Assembly (NCBI GenBank): GCA_963811705.1
Contig: CAWESL010000003.1
Location: forward strand, 186,001 to 250,000
DNA: 64,000 nt
Source: DATJPR01 sp963811705
Lineage (GTDB): Bacteria; Bacteroidota; Ignavibacteria; UBA10030; UBA6906
Reading direction: 5' to 3'
In this document: positions 18,595 through 27,188 of the stretch, piece by piece
Layout of the letters: each line of letters starts with the position of its first letter
How positions within the stretch are numbered: the stretch's first letter is position 1
Notes under the pieces: model-generated
What the model saw: the letters and a program-made list of their open reading frames with translations, nothing else
The model's database searches: none
What the model was told of the DNA's origin: nothing
Translations under genes and position numbers: made by a program

Positions 18595-18623
18595 GTCCCC
18601 ACTTCATTCACCGGAGCGCAACG

Positions 18624-19406
18624 ATGCAGAATGTCAGCGCAGCACCCACGCGGGAGTTCGAACAATTTGTGACGATCATCCGTCGGCTCCGCCGGGAATG
18701 CCCGTGGGACCGGAAGCAGACTCATGCCACTCTACGCGCCTCCTTGATCGAAGAGGCCTACGAGGTGGTCGAATCCATCTCCGGGAAGAAGACCGAACCG
18801 CTGCAATCCGAGCTGGGCGACCTCCTGATGAACATCATCCTGCACACCGCCATCGCAGAAGAAAAGAACGAGTTCACCCTGCGCGATGTGCTCGATGGGA
18901 TTTCGGACAAAATGATCCGGCGACACCCGCACGTGTTCGGCACCGCGAGACTCCGGACGGCAGAAGCCGTGCTGAAGCGGTGGGAGCAATTAAAACTGGA
19001 GGAAGGCCGCCGATCGCTCCTTGACGGCATCCCGCGCTCCATGCCCGCCTTGCTTCGGGCGCGCCGGGTACAGCAACGAGCCGCCGGTGTCGGATTCGAT
19101 TGGAAACACCGCAGCGACGTTTGGAAAAAGGTCGCCGAAGAAATCCGCGAGGTGCATGAAACGCTTGAACGCTCCTCCCGGCACCGCCGGGAGGAGGAAT
19201 TCGGCGACCTCTTGTTCGCACTCGTGAACTATGCACGATTCCTGCGGCTCGACCCGGAGCAGGCGCTGCATCGCGCAACCATGAAGTTCAGCCGGCGATT
19301 TCGCGCCATCGAGAAAGAGCTCGCGCGCAGGGGCAAGAGCCCGCGGACATCCTCATTGAAGGAAATGGACACCATCTGGAATGCGGTGAAGAAACGTCAC
19401 AAGTGA
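18624..19406 (+). CDS. mazG: nucleoside triphosphate pyrophosphohydrolase MazG
   Basis: Hydrolyses NTPs/dNTPs to NMP and PPi, a house-cleaning and stress role. The 260 aa protein holds two MazG all-alpha repeats. The first (residues 15-95) contains ECPWDRKQTHATL, the metal-binding EEAYEVVE and ELGDLLMN. The second (about 145-225) contains EEIREVHE and EEEFGDLLFALVNYARFL. HPHVFG closes the first repeat. This is the full E. coli-type double-domain layout. Its 3' end overlaps the convergent phoH gene by 10 bases. Confidence 0.94.
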   Translation: MQNVSAAPTREFEQFVTIIRRLRRECPWDRKQTHATLRASLIEEAYEVVESISGKKTEPLQSELGDLLMNIILHTAIAEEKNEFTLRDVLDGISDKMIRRHPHVFGTARLRTAEAVLKRWEQLKLEEGRRSLLDGIPRSMPALLRARRVQQRAAGVGFDWKHRSDVWKKVAEEIREVHETLERSSRHRREEEFGDLLFALVNYARFLRLDPEQALHRATMKFSRRFRAIEKELARRGKSPRTSSLKEMDTIWNAVKKRHK

Positions 19407-20407
19407 CGATCCGCTCCCGCCCCGGTTCTGCCCTCTGTTTCGTCGTGATTCTTGAATCTGTCATAGGCATCGATGATATCCTTCACAAGCTTGTGCCGGA
19501 CAACATCGTTCCTGTCGAAATAGACGAACGCGATCCCTTCGATATTCCGCAACACTTCCTGAATTTGAACCAGTCCGGAGAGCTGTTTGTCGGGCAGGTC
19601 GATTTGCGTCACATCACCGGTGATGATCGCCCGTGAATTCGGACCGAGGCGGGTAAGAAACATCTTCATTTGCATCGCCGAAGCATTCTGCGCTTCGTCC
19701 AGGATGACGTAGGCGTTATTGATCGTGCGCCCCCGCATGTAGGCGAGCGGGGCAATTTCCACGACGCGGCGCTCGACATAGGTCCGGAGTTTCTCGGCGG
19801 GGATCATGTCGTCCAGGGCATCATACAGTGGACGCAAATACGGGTCAATCTTCTCCTTGAGGTCGCCCGGAAGAAACCCGAGGCTCTCACCGGCTTCCAC
19901 AGCCGGCCGTGTCAGGACGATCTTGGTGATTTCATTGTTCTTCAGCGCGGCGACAGCGAACGCGACGGCAAGATACGTCTTGCCGGTTCCTGCGGGCCCG
20001 ACCGCGAAGACGATGTCGTTCTTGCGGATCTGCCGGACATATTCCTTCTGGCCCGGCGTCCGCGCCCGGATGATCTGGCTCTTCGTATAGAGAATCACTT
20101 CCCCGTTTTCCACCGATGGCGGGATCGACTTCGGGTCGGCCGGTTCGCCGTTCGCCGTAACCAGATCGATCACGGTTTCGACGTCATTGACGGTCAGGTT
20201 GCCGTTCCGGGTGAGAAGATAGATCATCTCACGGACAATCCGATCGATTTGATCCACCTCTTCCTGGTCTCCGCGCATGGCAACAGTGTCCCCGCGGACA
20301 ACGATCCCCGCGTCAAACCGTCGCTCCAGGACCTGGAGATTTGCGTCGTTCAACCCGAGAAGTTGAACGGGATCCACTCCTTCAATTTTGATTTTCTTTT
20401 CGATCAA
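19397..20407 (-). CDS. phoH: PhoH-like ATPase
   Basis: Cytosolic P-loop ATPase, probably acting on RNA. 336 aa. An N-terminal KH-like region (about 1-110) precedes the ATPase with Walker A GPAGTGKTYLAVAFAV near residue 137, LTRPAVEAGESLGFLPGDLKEKIDPYLRP, Walker B AYVILDEAQNA and the sensor region GPNSRAIITGDVTQIDLP. This is the PhoH/YbeZ type that usually sits with ybeY, but ybeY is not next to it here. Convergent with mazG. Confidence 0.92.
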   Translation of the reverse strand: MIEKKIKIEGVDPVQLLGLNDANLQVLERRFDAGIVVRGDTVAMRGDQEEVDQIDRIVREMIYLLTRNGNLTVNDVETVIDLVTANGEPADPKSIPPSVENGEVILYTKSQIIRARTPGQKEYVRQIRKNDIVFAVGPAGTGKTYLAVAFAVAALKNNEITKIVLTRPAVEAGESLGFLPGDLKEKIDPYLRPLYDALDDMIPAEKLRTYVERRVVEIAPLAYMRGRTINNAYVILDEAQNASAMQMKMFLTRLGPNSRAIITGDVTQIDLPDKQLSGLVQIQEVLRNIEGIAFVYFDRNDVVRHKLVKDIIDAYDRFKNHDETEGRTGAGADRHL

Positions 20408-20460
20408 ACTCCTGCTCCGTCTGGTTGCCTCTTCAGTTGGTTGTCAAAGCCACGAACGGA

Positions 20461-20500
20461 AAACCCCCTCTCCCGCCGGTGTGCGGCAGAAAAGGGGGTT
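20461..20500 (-). terminator. Rho-independent terminator after the LysM gene
   Basis: Read on the minus strand, AACCCCCT (20500-20493) pairs with AGGGGGTT (20469-20462), with an inner GCCG/CGGC stem, and TTTT followed by CC closes it. It lies 42 bases after the LysM gene stop and 54 bases before phoH, so phoH may have its own promoter or depend on read-through. Confidence 0.65.
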
Positions 20501-20541
20501 CCGGAATATTCGCTGCAGAATTCAGCGTGATGACGCCTCGA

Positions 20542-21300
20542 TTACTTGGTCGCCGGCTCCGCAGGCGTTGCTGCTGCCGCCTTCCGTGAGTAATACTTTC
20601 TTGCGGCCGCTTTCTCGTCGGCGTTTAGTTCATTCCCTTTCGGGATCGTCAGCTTTTGACCCTGATGGATGATATCGGGATCCTTGATCTGGTCGCGGTT
20701 TCCTTCCCAGATTTTCGGCCACATCCACGCATTGTCGTAGATGTCCTTTTTCTTGGCGATGTTCCACAGACAGTCGCGGTCATGTGCCCAGGTGCCGACC
20801 GTATAAATCTTGGTCTGTCCGGCAAGCGTGGTCTGAAGGGCTTTGACCTTGTCATTCAACGCAGTGAGACGATCATAAAACTCCGGGATCAACGAAAGTT
20901 TGTTGTCCCATAGGCTCTTCACCTTCGCAGCGAGCGCGTCCACATCGGCGGATCTCGCCATCAGGTCGGCATCCGACAGGCGGGAAAGCTCATTCGCCGT
21001 GTTCTCTGCCGCTTCAATCTCCCCACGATAGGCCTCTGCCTCTTTTTGATTGGATCCCACCAGCCCGTACAACTCGTCGAGGCACTTGTTATAGTCATCG
21101 TCAAGCTTCGCGGATTGCTGTGTCAGCGCGGTAATCTGATCGGTAACGGACTTTACCTGGTTCGTCAAATCGTTGCGCTGTGTGGTATACGAGGTAATAT
21201 CTTGCTGCCACTGGTCTTTGGTCATCTTTTCCTGTGCGGATCCGACGCTCACGACCAACAGGGCGGCAAGAACGATGGTGAATACTCTCATCACGTTCAT
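20542..21300 (-). CDS. secreted coiled-coil protein with C-terminal LysM-like domain
   Basis: Envelope protein, 252 aa. A Sec signal peptide (residues 1-20, ending VGSAQ) leads into a long predicted coiled coil (about 25-175: repeated Gln/Lys/Asp/Leu heptads such as LTNQVKSVTDQITALTQQ). The C-terminus is LysM-like (YTVGTWAHDRDCLWNIAKK, then IIHQGQKLTIP), which would bind peptidoglycan. ATG 21300 is chosen because GGAAA precedes it and it begins the signal peptide; the frame extends to 21351. A Lys/Ala-rich tail ends the protein. It lies 50 bases after the small lipoprotein gene. Confidence 0.8.
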   Translation of the reverse strand: MNVMRVFTIVLAALLVVSVGSAQEKMTKDQWQQDITSYTTQRNDLTNQVKSVTDQITALTQQSAKLDDDYNKCLDELYGLVGSNQKEAEAYRGEIEAAENTANELSRLSDADLMARSADVDALAAKVKSLWDNKLSLIPEFYDRLTALNDKVKALQTTLAGQTKIYTVGTWAHDRDCLWNIAKKKDIYDNAWMWPKIWEGNRDQIKDPDIIHQGQKLTIPKGNELNADEKAAARKYYSRKAAAATPAEPATK

Positions 21301-21350
21301 TGTCGATTTCCTTTCTTGGTTGTCATGCTCATGAGTTGCACCGGTGGACA

Positions 21351-21620
21351 TTACTTTGCCAACCGCTGCTTGACAACCTGCTGGTCGTCATTGCACTTCT
21401 TGAGCTTAGCGTTCTTGTCCGCAACTTCTTTGTCCAGAGTAGCCTTCTGATCCTGTTTTGCAGCCAGGTCCTTCTGAAGACTCGCAACTTCATCTTTCAG
21501 GTCGTTCAACTGCTTCATTTGCTCTTCGTCCGGACTGGACGAACAACCGGTCAGCATCAACGAGCCTGAAAGAAGGAAAGTCACGCATATAGCGATGACC
21601 ATCCTGTTCAGTGTTCGCAT
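21351..21620 (-). CDS. small coiled-coil lipoprotein
   Basis: 89 aa. Signal peptide with lipobox LTGC (residues about 23-26), then SSSPDEEQ, then an uninterrupted heptad-rich helix to the C-terminus ending QRLAK. The size and plan resemble Lpp/murein lipoprotein or small OM-anchored coiled-coil proteins, but it is not clearly homologous to Lpp. ATG 21620 has AGGAGGA 6 bases upstream, which fixes the start; the frame extends further upstream to 21698 without support. A strong promoter lies about 60 bases upstream. Probably co-transcribed with the LysM protein. Confidence 0.75.
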   Translation of the reverse strand: MRTLNRMVIAICVTFLLSGSLMLTGCSSSPDEEQMKQLNDLKDEVASLQKDLAAKQDQKATLDKEVADKNAKLKKCNDDQQVVKQRLAK

Positions 21621-21674
21621 TGGATTCCTCCTAGGTATAGGGTGGTGGTTTGATTGGAAATGCAGGTTCGAGGC

Positions 21675-21726
21675 CAATGTTCGTTCAGAGGATAGCAAAA
21701 AAACTGAACATTGTCAATCGAACATT
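21675..21726. repeat. GAACATT repeats around the lipoprotein promoter
   Basis: CAATGTTC (21675-21682) is the exact inverted copy of GAACATTG (21706-21713); a third GAACATT lies at 21720-21726 in the same direction as the second, 14 bases on. They flank and cover the -10 and -35 of the promoter at 21689-21717, so they could be operator half-sites. Confidence 0.4.
21689..21717 (-). promoter_or_regulatory. strong sigma-70-like promoter for the small lipoprotein
   Basis: Minus strand: TTGACA (21717-21712), 17-base spacer, TATCCT (21694-21689). A T-rich tract lies in the spacer. Predicted leader is about 60 bases. The 160 bases between this promoter and the end of radC (21902) hold nothing I can name. 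Confidence 0.6.
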
Positions 21727-21901
21727 CGCGTCCCCGTTGTGGGGATGCAGCATTTTGTTTATACCGCGGGTAACTTGACTTCCGCTAAACTGTTGCAACA
21801 CAAGGGGTTGGTCAATATTCAAGTCGACCCGTTTACTTCCTTAATAACCTCACTCTCTTCTTTTTAGTTCTTCCCCAAGGGCTGATTTTTCTCGAATAAG
21901 T

Positions 21902-22576
21902 TCAAATCAACCCCCGCTCCGCAAAGCTGGTAAATCGGTTTCCCGCAATGATCAAATGATCATGGAGCGGGATGCCAAGGATCTTCCCCGACTCGACGAG
22001 CTGCCGCGTTATCTCGAGGTCCTCCGAGCTGGGTTCCGGATTTCCGCTCGGGTGATTATGCGCCACGAGAATGGCCGCCGCTCCGTTTTCGATGGCGACA
22101 CGATAGACTTCCCGCGGATGCACCAGGCTCGCATTCAGCGTGCCGCTCGAGACTTCGGCGAGCGTCCGAAGGGCGTTCTGGGCATCGAGCACCATCACCA
22201 CGAACGATTCCTTTTCCCGGTCACGGAGAAACGGGATCAGCCTCCGCGCCGCGTCATCGGGAGAGCGGAGCACGGGGCGCTGTTCGTCGGATGCAGCCTG
22301 TGCACGCCGGCCGATCTCCAACGCGGCAACAAGCTCCGTTGCTTTCGCCCACCCGATTCCCTCCATGCGCGTCAGCTCGGCGGGAGAAAGCCGCGCCAGT
22401 CCGCGAATGGAACGGACACGGATCAGCAGCGCGCGACTCACGTCCAGGGCACTCATCCCCTTCTTGCCCGTCCTCAGAACAATCGCGACGAGCTCCGCAT
22501 CGGAAAGCGCCTGAGGTCCCACAGCCATCAGCCGTTCCCTGGGGCGTTCCCCCGCGGGCCAATTCTGCATTGTCAT
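21902..22576 (-). CDS. radC: RadC-family JAB/JAMM domain protein
   Basis: 224 aa. N-terminal helix-hairpin-helix-like region (LSPAELTRMEGIGWAKATELVAALEIG) and a C-terminal MPN/JAMM domain with the metal-binding HNHPSGNPEPSSEDLEIT and a conserved Glu upstream (in AEVSSGTLNASLVHPREVY). The biochemical role of the family is unsettled; an early link to DNA repair was later questioned. Stands alone between the lipoprotein promoter region and the LpoA-like gene. Confidence 0.92.
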   Translation of the reverse strand: MTMQNWPAGERPRERLMAVGPQALSDAELVAIVLRTGKKGMSALDVSRALLIRVRSIRGLARLSPAELTRMEGIGWAKATELVAALEIGRRAQAASDEQRPVLRSPDDAARRLIPFLRDREKESFVVMVLDAQNALRTLAEVSSGTLNASLVHPREVYRVAIENGAAAILVAHNHPSGNPEPSSEDLEITRQLVESGKILGIPLHDHLIIAGNRFTSFAERGLI

Positions 22577-22675
22577 GCCACGATTCTCCCGCGGGAGACG
22601 ACTCGTCCTCGTTTCATTGACGGGTGGTTGCGGGAAAAGCGTGCAGCGGGAAAATCGACGCCGACAGTGCCGGCG

Positions 22676-24706
22676 TTATTTCGGAGGCATCCCCATGAGC
22701 GGCGACCCGTTCACTTCGGTGATGTGTCTGATCCCATCGCCGTCATACTCGAGAATATGAATCCAGACATTGACGCGCCCGTCGCTGAAGCCGATCTTCC
22801 CTCTCACGCCGGGGTACGATTGCACTGATGCGAGCGCACGCGCCAGGGCCTGGCGGTTCGTCGCCCCATTGGCGATCTGCGTCAGTACGAGGTTCGTCGC
22901 ATCGTATCCGTACATCGTGAACCGGTCGGGACTCTTCTTGAATTGCTTGTTGAAATCCCCGGTGAAATTCTTGAAGGCATCGCTCGTCGAATCCACGTAG
23001 GTGTCCGATTCGAACTGAATCCCTTCGCAGTACCGCCTGTTCGCCTCCAGATCGGAAAGACTGTTCCACTCGCCCGAACCAAGAAAATGCGTCTTGATGT
23101 TGCTGTAGACAAGCTGCGACGAAATAATCCCAATTTCTTCCGGTCCGGAGATCGGGCAATAGAGCGCTTCAATGCCCGTGACCGGGTGGGCCGTGCTGTC
23201 GACCGCCGACTGGTCGTACCAGAGCGGGATGCCCACCGAGTCAAGCAACTCCTTCCCGCGCGGGCCGAGAAGCCAGTGGGCGGACACTTTCGCGCTCCGG
23301 GCGAGAAGAGAATCCACGCGGCGAATGGGCAGGCCCAGGCGCACGAGGTTCATCACATCCTGCTTGTTCATTTTGCCGCCAAACTGCACCATCGGTTCCG
23401 CAGTTTCAAGCAACGCCGCCGCTCTGATCGCAGAAAACTGGGCCCGGAGGTCGGACATCCCTTTTTGATACCACTGGATGACGGCGACCGTTGCTCCCTC
23501 CTCCTTTGCCTCCTTGACAAAACCATCGGCCAGAAATTTCGCATAGGTGTCGGACGGGGCGAGGACGCCCACCACTTTCGACCCGAGGGTTGTCACGGCG
23601 TACCTGGCCATCGCCCGGCCGCGCTGTTCAAAATCAGGATTCGTCTGGAAGACCGTTGTCCCAAGCGCCGCGATGCCGTTCTGGTTGGCCGTGGGCGTAA
23701 TCAGGGGAACACCGTTGGCTCCCGCAATGCGGGCCGCGGCGATCGCTTCATTGGAGTAGACCGGCCCGATGATCGCGAGGATCGTCGAATCTTTGACAAG
23801 CGCACGCGCCTTGTCCGTGGCGATTTGAAGGTCATGCTCCGTGTCGCGTGCGTCCAGCGAAATCTGGTAACTCTTCCCGAACTTGTCAATGAAAGCTTGA
23901 AACGCGGTCAAGACTCCGTCATAGGTGGCATTCCCGATTTCTTTCACGGGAGAATCCGCTCCGCCCTGGAATAGCGGCAGGAGAACGCCGAGTTTCATCG
24001 TGGAAACACCTGATAATCGCAGACGCAACCGATCGACTGCATCCCGCGGGACCCACGCCACATATCGGGGCGTGAGTGAGTCCAGCGCAACGGTTGCCGC
24101 GGGAACATTTCCCCGGTTGACCTCCCGCTGCGCGACAAGATACCAGAGATGGCCGCGCTCGGCTGCCGTTGCTCCCCATTTCAGAGCGTTGTAGAGTCCG
24201 TCCAACGGCGTGTGGTCGAGATAGACGGTGTCGACGGCCGTCAGAACCTCCTGAACGAGCGACGCACTCGGGTCCTTCGGGAGCGACCGCCACGCTTGCT
24301 GTGCCGCCAGGCGTGCCTCGTCAAACCGTTCGATCCGCAAATAGATTCTGGCCAGGACGAGATTTGCATCGGCCGCGTAGCGCGACGTCGGATGGCCGGA
24401 GAGAAACGTTCGCGCAACTTTGGAGGCGTCATAGTACTCGTTCAACTCAAAAAGCGATTTCGCCTTCATGATCAACGCCGCGGTTTCCCTCTGCGTCGCG
24501 GGCTGGATGCCAATCACCGAATCAAAGGCGGCAATCGCCTGTCGATACACGCCGCGGTCGAACGCCGCCACCCCGCGCTGGAACATTGCCTCTGCGAGAG
24601 GATCATACAACGGCTGCTGCGCCAGTGCTTCGGAGACGCCCATGAACACGCCGGCCGCAAGCATGGCCGCTGGAATCATGGAGGTCCACAACCTCGATGG
24701 CTTCAT
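22676..24706 (-). CDS. periplasmic TPR plus type-1 periplasmic-binding protein (LpoA-like/LivK-like)
   Basis: 676 aa. Signal peptide (about residues 1-28, ending EALAQQ); then TPR-like helices (about 35-210: AEAMFQRGVAAFDRGVYRQAIAAFDSVIG); then a Leu/Ile/Val-binding-protein fold (about 235-660: KLGVLLPLFQGG, AIIGPVYSNEAIAAARIAGANGVPLITPTANQ). This layout matches LpoA, the activator of penicillin-binding protein 1A, and also amino-acid ABC binding proteins. It lacks a lipobox. ATG 24706 overlaps the permease stop as ATGA; the open frame extends 225 codons further upstream but that part is an overlap with the permease gene. Confidence 0.8.
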   Translation of the reverse strand: MKPSRLWTSMIPAAMLAAGVFMGVSEALAQQPLYDPLAEAMFQRGVAAFDRGVYRQAIAAFDSVIGIQPATQRETAALIMKAKSLFELNEYYDASKVARTFLSGHPTSRYAADANLVLARIYLRIERFDEARLAAQQAWRSLPKDPSASLVQEVLTAVDTVYLDHTPLDGLYNALKWGATAAERGHLWYLVAQREVNRGNVPAATVALDSLTPRYVAWVPRDAVDRLRLRLSGVSTMKLGVLLPLFQGGADSPVKEIGNATYDGVLTAFQAFIDKFGKSYQISLDARDTEHDLQIATDKARALVKDSTILAIIGPVYSNEAIAAARIAGANGVPLITPTANQNGIAALGTTVFQTNPDFEQRGRAMARYAVTTLGSKVVGVLAPSDTYAKFLADGFVKEAKEEGATVAVIQWYQKGMSDLRAQFSAIRAAALLETAEPMVQFGGKMNKQDVMNLVRLGLPIRRVDSLLARSAKVSAHWLLGPRGKELLDSVGIPLWYDQSAVDSTAHPVTGIEALYCPISGPEEIGIISSQLVYSNIKTHFLGSGEWNSLSDLEANRRYCEGIQFESDTYVDSTSDAFKNFTGDFNKQFKKSPDRFTMYGYDATNLVLTQIANGATNRQALARALASVQSYPGVRGKIGFSDGRVNVWIHILEYDGDGIRHITEVNGSPLMGMPPK

Positions 24707-26397
24707 GCGTAGTCCCTTGAAAGACTCCTGAGTCCAGAATACGTATAGATCGATGCAATGAGGAGCGAAAAGCCGACGACAAACCCCAGCGGGGCATACC
24801 AGATCGATGTCGTGTATTCGCCGGCATGTGGCGGGAATGAGTAGAACTGATAGACGGGGACGGCAACCACGGCCGTGACAACCACAAGGTACAACATGCT
24901 GATCAGAAAAGTAAGCGTCGCTCCCCGCGACGACGCGACGCGGATCGGGTTGCGTTCTTTGAACTGGGCAAACAGCGCCCCGGAGCCGAGATACATGCTC
25001 GTGATCGCGACTGCCACGCTCGCCATGCTGATGGTCGCAGCATTGGAGAGATCCACGTGCTGGCGGGTCAGGATCGCCGAAGCAATCGACAAGGCAAGCG
25101 ACACGGTCAGAACAAGACTCAGCGACCCGAGAAACTTCTGCCAGTAGAGTTTGCCCAGCAGGATCGGCGCCGACCGGATGCACCAGAATGCGAGCCCTTC
25201 CTGACTGACGGCCGGAAAGACAAAGCGGAGCGCGACGGAGGCGACCAGGAATCCGTTGAAAAGCAGCAGCGTCAGGTACGAAGCGGTCCGCGTGATCTTT
25301 TGTGACGGCGCCAAATCCAGGGTCGACATCGAAATCACGAAGACGGTGAGCAGGAGGATCATCAACAGGAAATGCACCCACTGATTGGGATCGCGAAGAA
25401 ACAACCAGAAATCCCTTTTCACGAGGGCGTCCATTTGGGAATTCGGAAACGTCCGATGCTGAAACGACATGAACGAAGAGTTCGACGGGTCATTGCGCGG
25501 GACGGCGGCGGCCTTGGATTCGGCCGCTCCGAGCCAGCTCCGGTAGTAAAGACGGCGGCCGATAAACCAGAGAAGAACCGCAGATCCGACGGCCGCTGCA
25601 TTCAGAATGAGCGCGTAATGTGCCGCGCGCCCGGGCTCGCCGGAAACGGTCCAATAGAGGAATTCCGTAACCCAGTAGTTCGGCAGATAGCGTGCGACGA
25701 AGGGATCGAGGTCGCCGAAGTATTCATTGACGTTGGGGAAATGCCGCATGACCTGGTTCACAAGCTCGAGGGGGTTCGTCACCCGGAAGTAACCGTACAC
25801 CGCCGCCATATACAGAAGAATGCTCACGCCCATCACCTGTTTCACCGCGGTCCGCGATGCAATTGCTATGAGCAGGATGATCGTCCCCACGGCCATCATG
25901 CCGGCCAGCAGGAGAAACGGGAACATGATGAATACCGGCCCTGTGATGTAGTAGTGCCACGGCATATTGAAGACCGAAAAGTACCCGATCATCATCGCGG
26001 AGCCGATCATCACCATCGTGATGGAGCTCGAGAAAAAATTGTCCAGGAATTTCGTGATGAAGATCTTTTCCGGCCGGAGGGGAAGTGCCATCAGGAAGCT
26101 CACTTCGTCGGAGCGATAGAACGTCGCGTAACAGACCACGACGTTCCCGAGGTTCACCGTCACGAAGAGCACATACAGCACCATGGCGAAGAAGCGATGG
26201 GTAAGGAAGAGACCGATGTGGGCGGTATCAAGAAAGTACATCGTCGCCCAGCGTGTCAGAAAATACACCGCCACAAAGAAACCGCCGAAGACAAGCAGGG
26301 TGGCGGCGGACCCGGGGATGTCGACAAGGTGCGATCCCACCAATCGATTCCGGAAACCCCGGGCACGGATCCAGACAAGAAGGAATATTTGCCTCAT
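24703..26397 (-). CDS. ABC-2-type exporter permease
   Basis: 564 aa with about 12 hydrophobic segments in two halves and a central soluble region (about 285-330) containing no obvious domain. The sequence SFLMALPLRPEKIFITKF is typical of 'putative ABC exporter' permeases. It is preceded by its ATPase partner with a 3-base gap and followed by the TPR/periplasmic-binding gene with an ATGA overlap. Substrate unknown. Confidence 0.85.
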   Translation of the reverse strand: MRQIFLLVWIRARGFRNRLVGSHLVDIPGSAATLLVFGGFFVAVYFLTRWATMYFLDTAHIGLFLTHRFFAMVLYVLFVTVNLGNVVVCYATFYRSDEVSFLMALPLRPEKIFITKFLDNFFSSSITMVMIGSAMMIGYFSVFNMPWHYYITGPVFIMFPFLLLAGMMAVGTIILLIAIASRTAVKQVMGVSILLYMAAVYGYFRVTNPLELVNQVMRHFPNVNEYFGDLDPFVARYLPNYWVTEFLYWTVSGEPGRAAHYALILNAAAVGSAVLLWFIGRRLYYRSWLGAAESKAAAVPRNDPSNSSFMSFQHRTFPNSQMDALVKRDFWLFLRDPNQWVHFLLMILLLTVFVISMSTLDLAPSQKITRTASYLTLLLFNGFLVASVALRFVFPAVSQEGLAFWCIRSAPILLGKLYWQKFLGSLSLVLTVSLALSIASAILTRQHVDLSNAATISMASVAVAITSMYLGSGALFAQFKERNPIRVASSRGATLTFLISMLYLVVVTAVVAVPVYQFYSFPPHAGEYTTSIWYAPLGFVVGFSLLIASIYTYSGLRSLSRDYA

Positions 26398-26400
26398 CGA

Positions 26401-27108
26401 TCAGCGGGTCAGTTCGAGGAAAAGGGATTCAAGGTCTTCTGCAAAGACGCCTGCATCGTTCCGGGCCTGCTCGTGCACGATCTTCCCCCTGTGAATGATC
26501 GCGATCCGGTCGCAGAGCTCCTCCACAATGTCCAGCAGATGGGTGGACATGAACACCGTAAGGCCGTGCGTGCAGCGGTCGCGGAGCGTGTCTTTCATCA
26601 GTCGGGCACTCCGCGGGTCGAGGCCCACGAGCGGTTCGTCGATGATCAGGACATGAGGATCATGCAACAGGGCACCGGCGATGACCATCCGCTGACGCAT
26701 TCCCTGGGAATATTCCTCCGCGCGGCGGTCGAGAAAGTCGCCGATCCCGAACGCTTCCACCTGTTCCTCGATCCCCCGACGTATGGCCTCGCTCTCCATG
26801 CCGAACATCTCTCCCAGAAAATAGAGGAACTCGCGGCCCGTCAGCTTCTCATACAGAAACGGCTGATCCGGGACGTAGGAGAGCATGCTTTTTGCGCCGA
26901 GCGGATCCCGGTGGACATCCGCACCGTTGATCAGACACCGGCCCGAAGTCGGCGCCAGGAGACCCGTCAAGGTCTTGATCGTTGTCGTCTTCCCCGCTCC
27001 GTTCGGTCCGAGAAATCCAAATAGTTCACCCTTCCCGACGGAGAGCGAAACGCCATTGACCGCCCGAACGGCACCAAATTTTTTCACGACATCGATCAGC
27101 TGGATCAT
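26401..27108 (-). CDS. ABC transporter ATP-binding protein
   Basis: 235 aa nucleotide-binding domain. Walker A GPNGAGKTTTIKTLTG, signature YSQGMRQRMVIAGALL, Walker B VLIIDEPLVGLD and the switch His (FMSTHLLDIVEEL) are all present. It is an ABC-2-exporter type ATPase, partner of the permease that follows. I start at ATG 27108 (MIQLIDVVKKFG), which matches the family; the open frame runs to 27315, inside tyrA. The ribosome binding site is weak. Confidence 0.9.
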   Translation of the reverse strand: MIQLIDVVKKFGAVRAVNGVSLSVGKGELFGFLGPNGAGKTTTIKTLTGLLAPTSGRCLINGADVHRDPLGAKSMLSYVPDQPFLYEKLTGREFLYFLGEMFGMESEAIRRGIEEQVEAFGIGDFLDRRAEEYSQGMRQRMVIAGALLHDPHVLIIDEPLVGLDPRSARLMKDTLRDRCTHGLTVFMSTHLLDIVEELCDRIAIIHRGKIVHEQARNDAGVFAEDLESLFLELTR

Positions 27109-27188
27109 GAAAACCTGTCTTCGGTCTTCGGAGCGTGCCGAATCCCCCGCGTCAGGAAAGGAGACGTAGAGCATGGCCCGGTAACATC

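Noticed and set aside
24707..25381. N-terminal extension of the TPR/periplasmic-binding protein
   Set aside because: 225 extra codons lie inside the permease gene; the signal peptide begins at 24706 with an ATGA overlap.
25372..27024. 550-codon plus-strand frame over the ABC transporter genes
   Set aside because: Antisense to clear ABC genes, low complexity, no motif.
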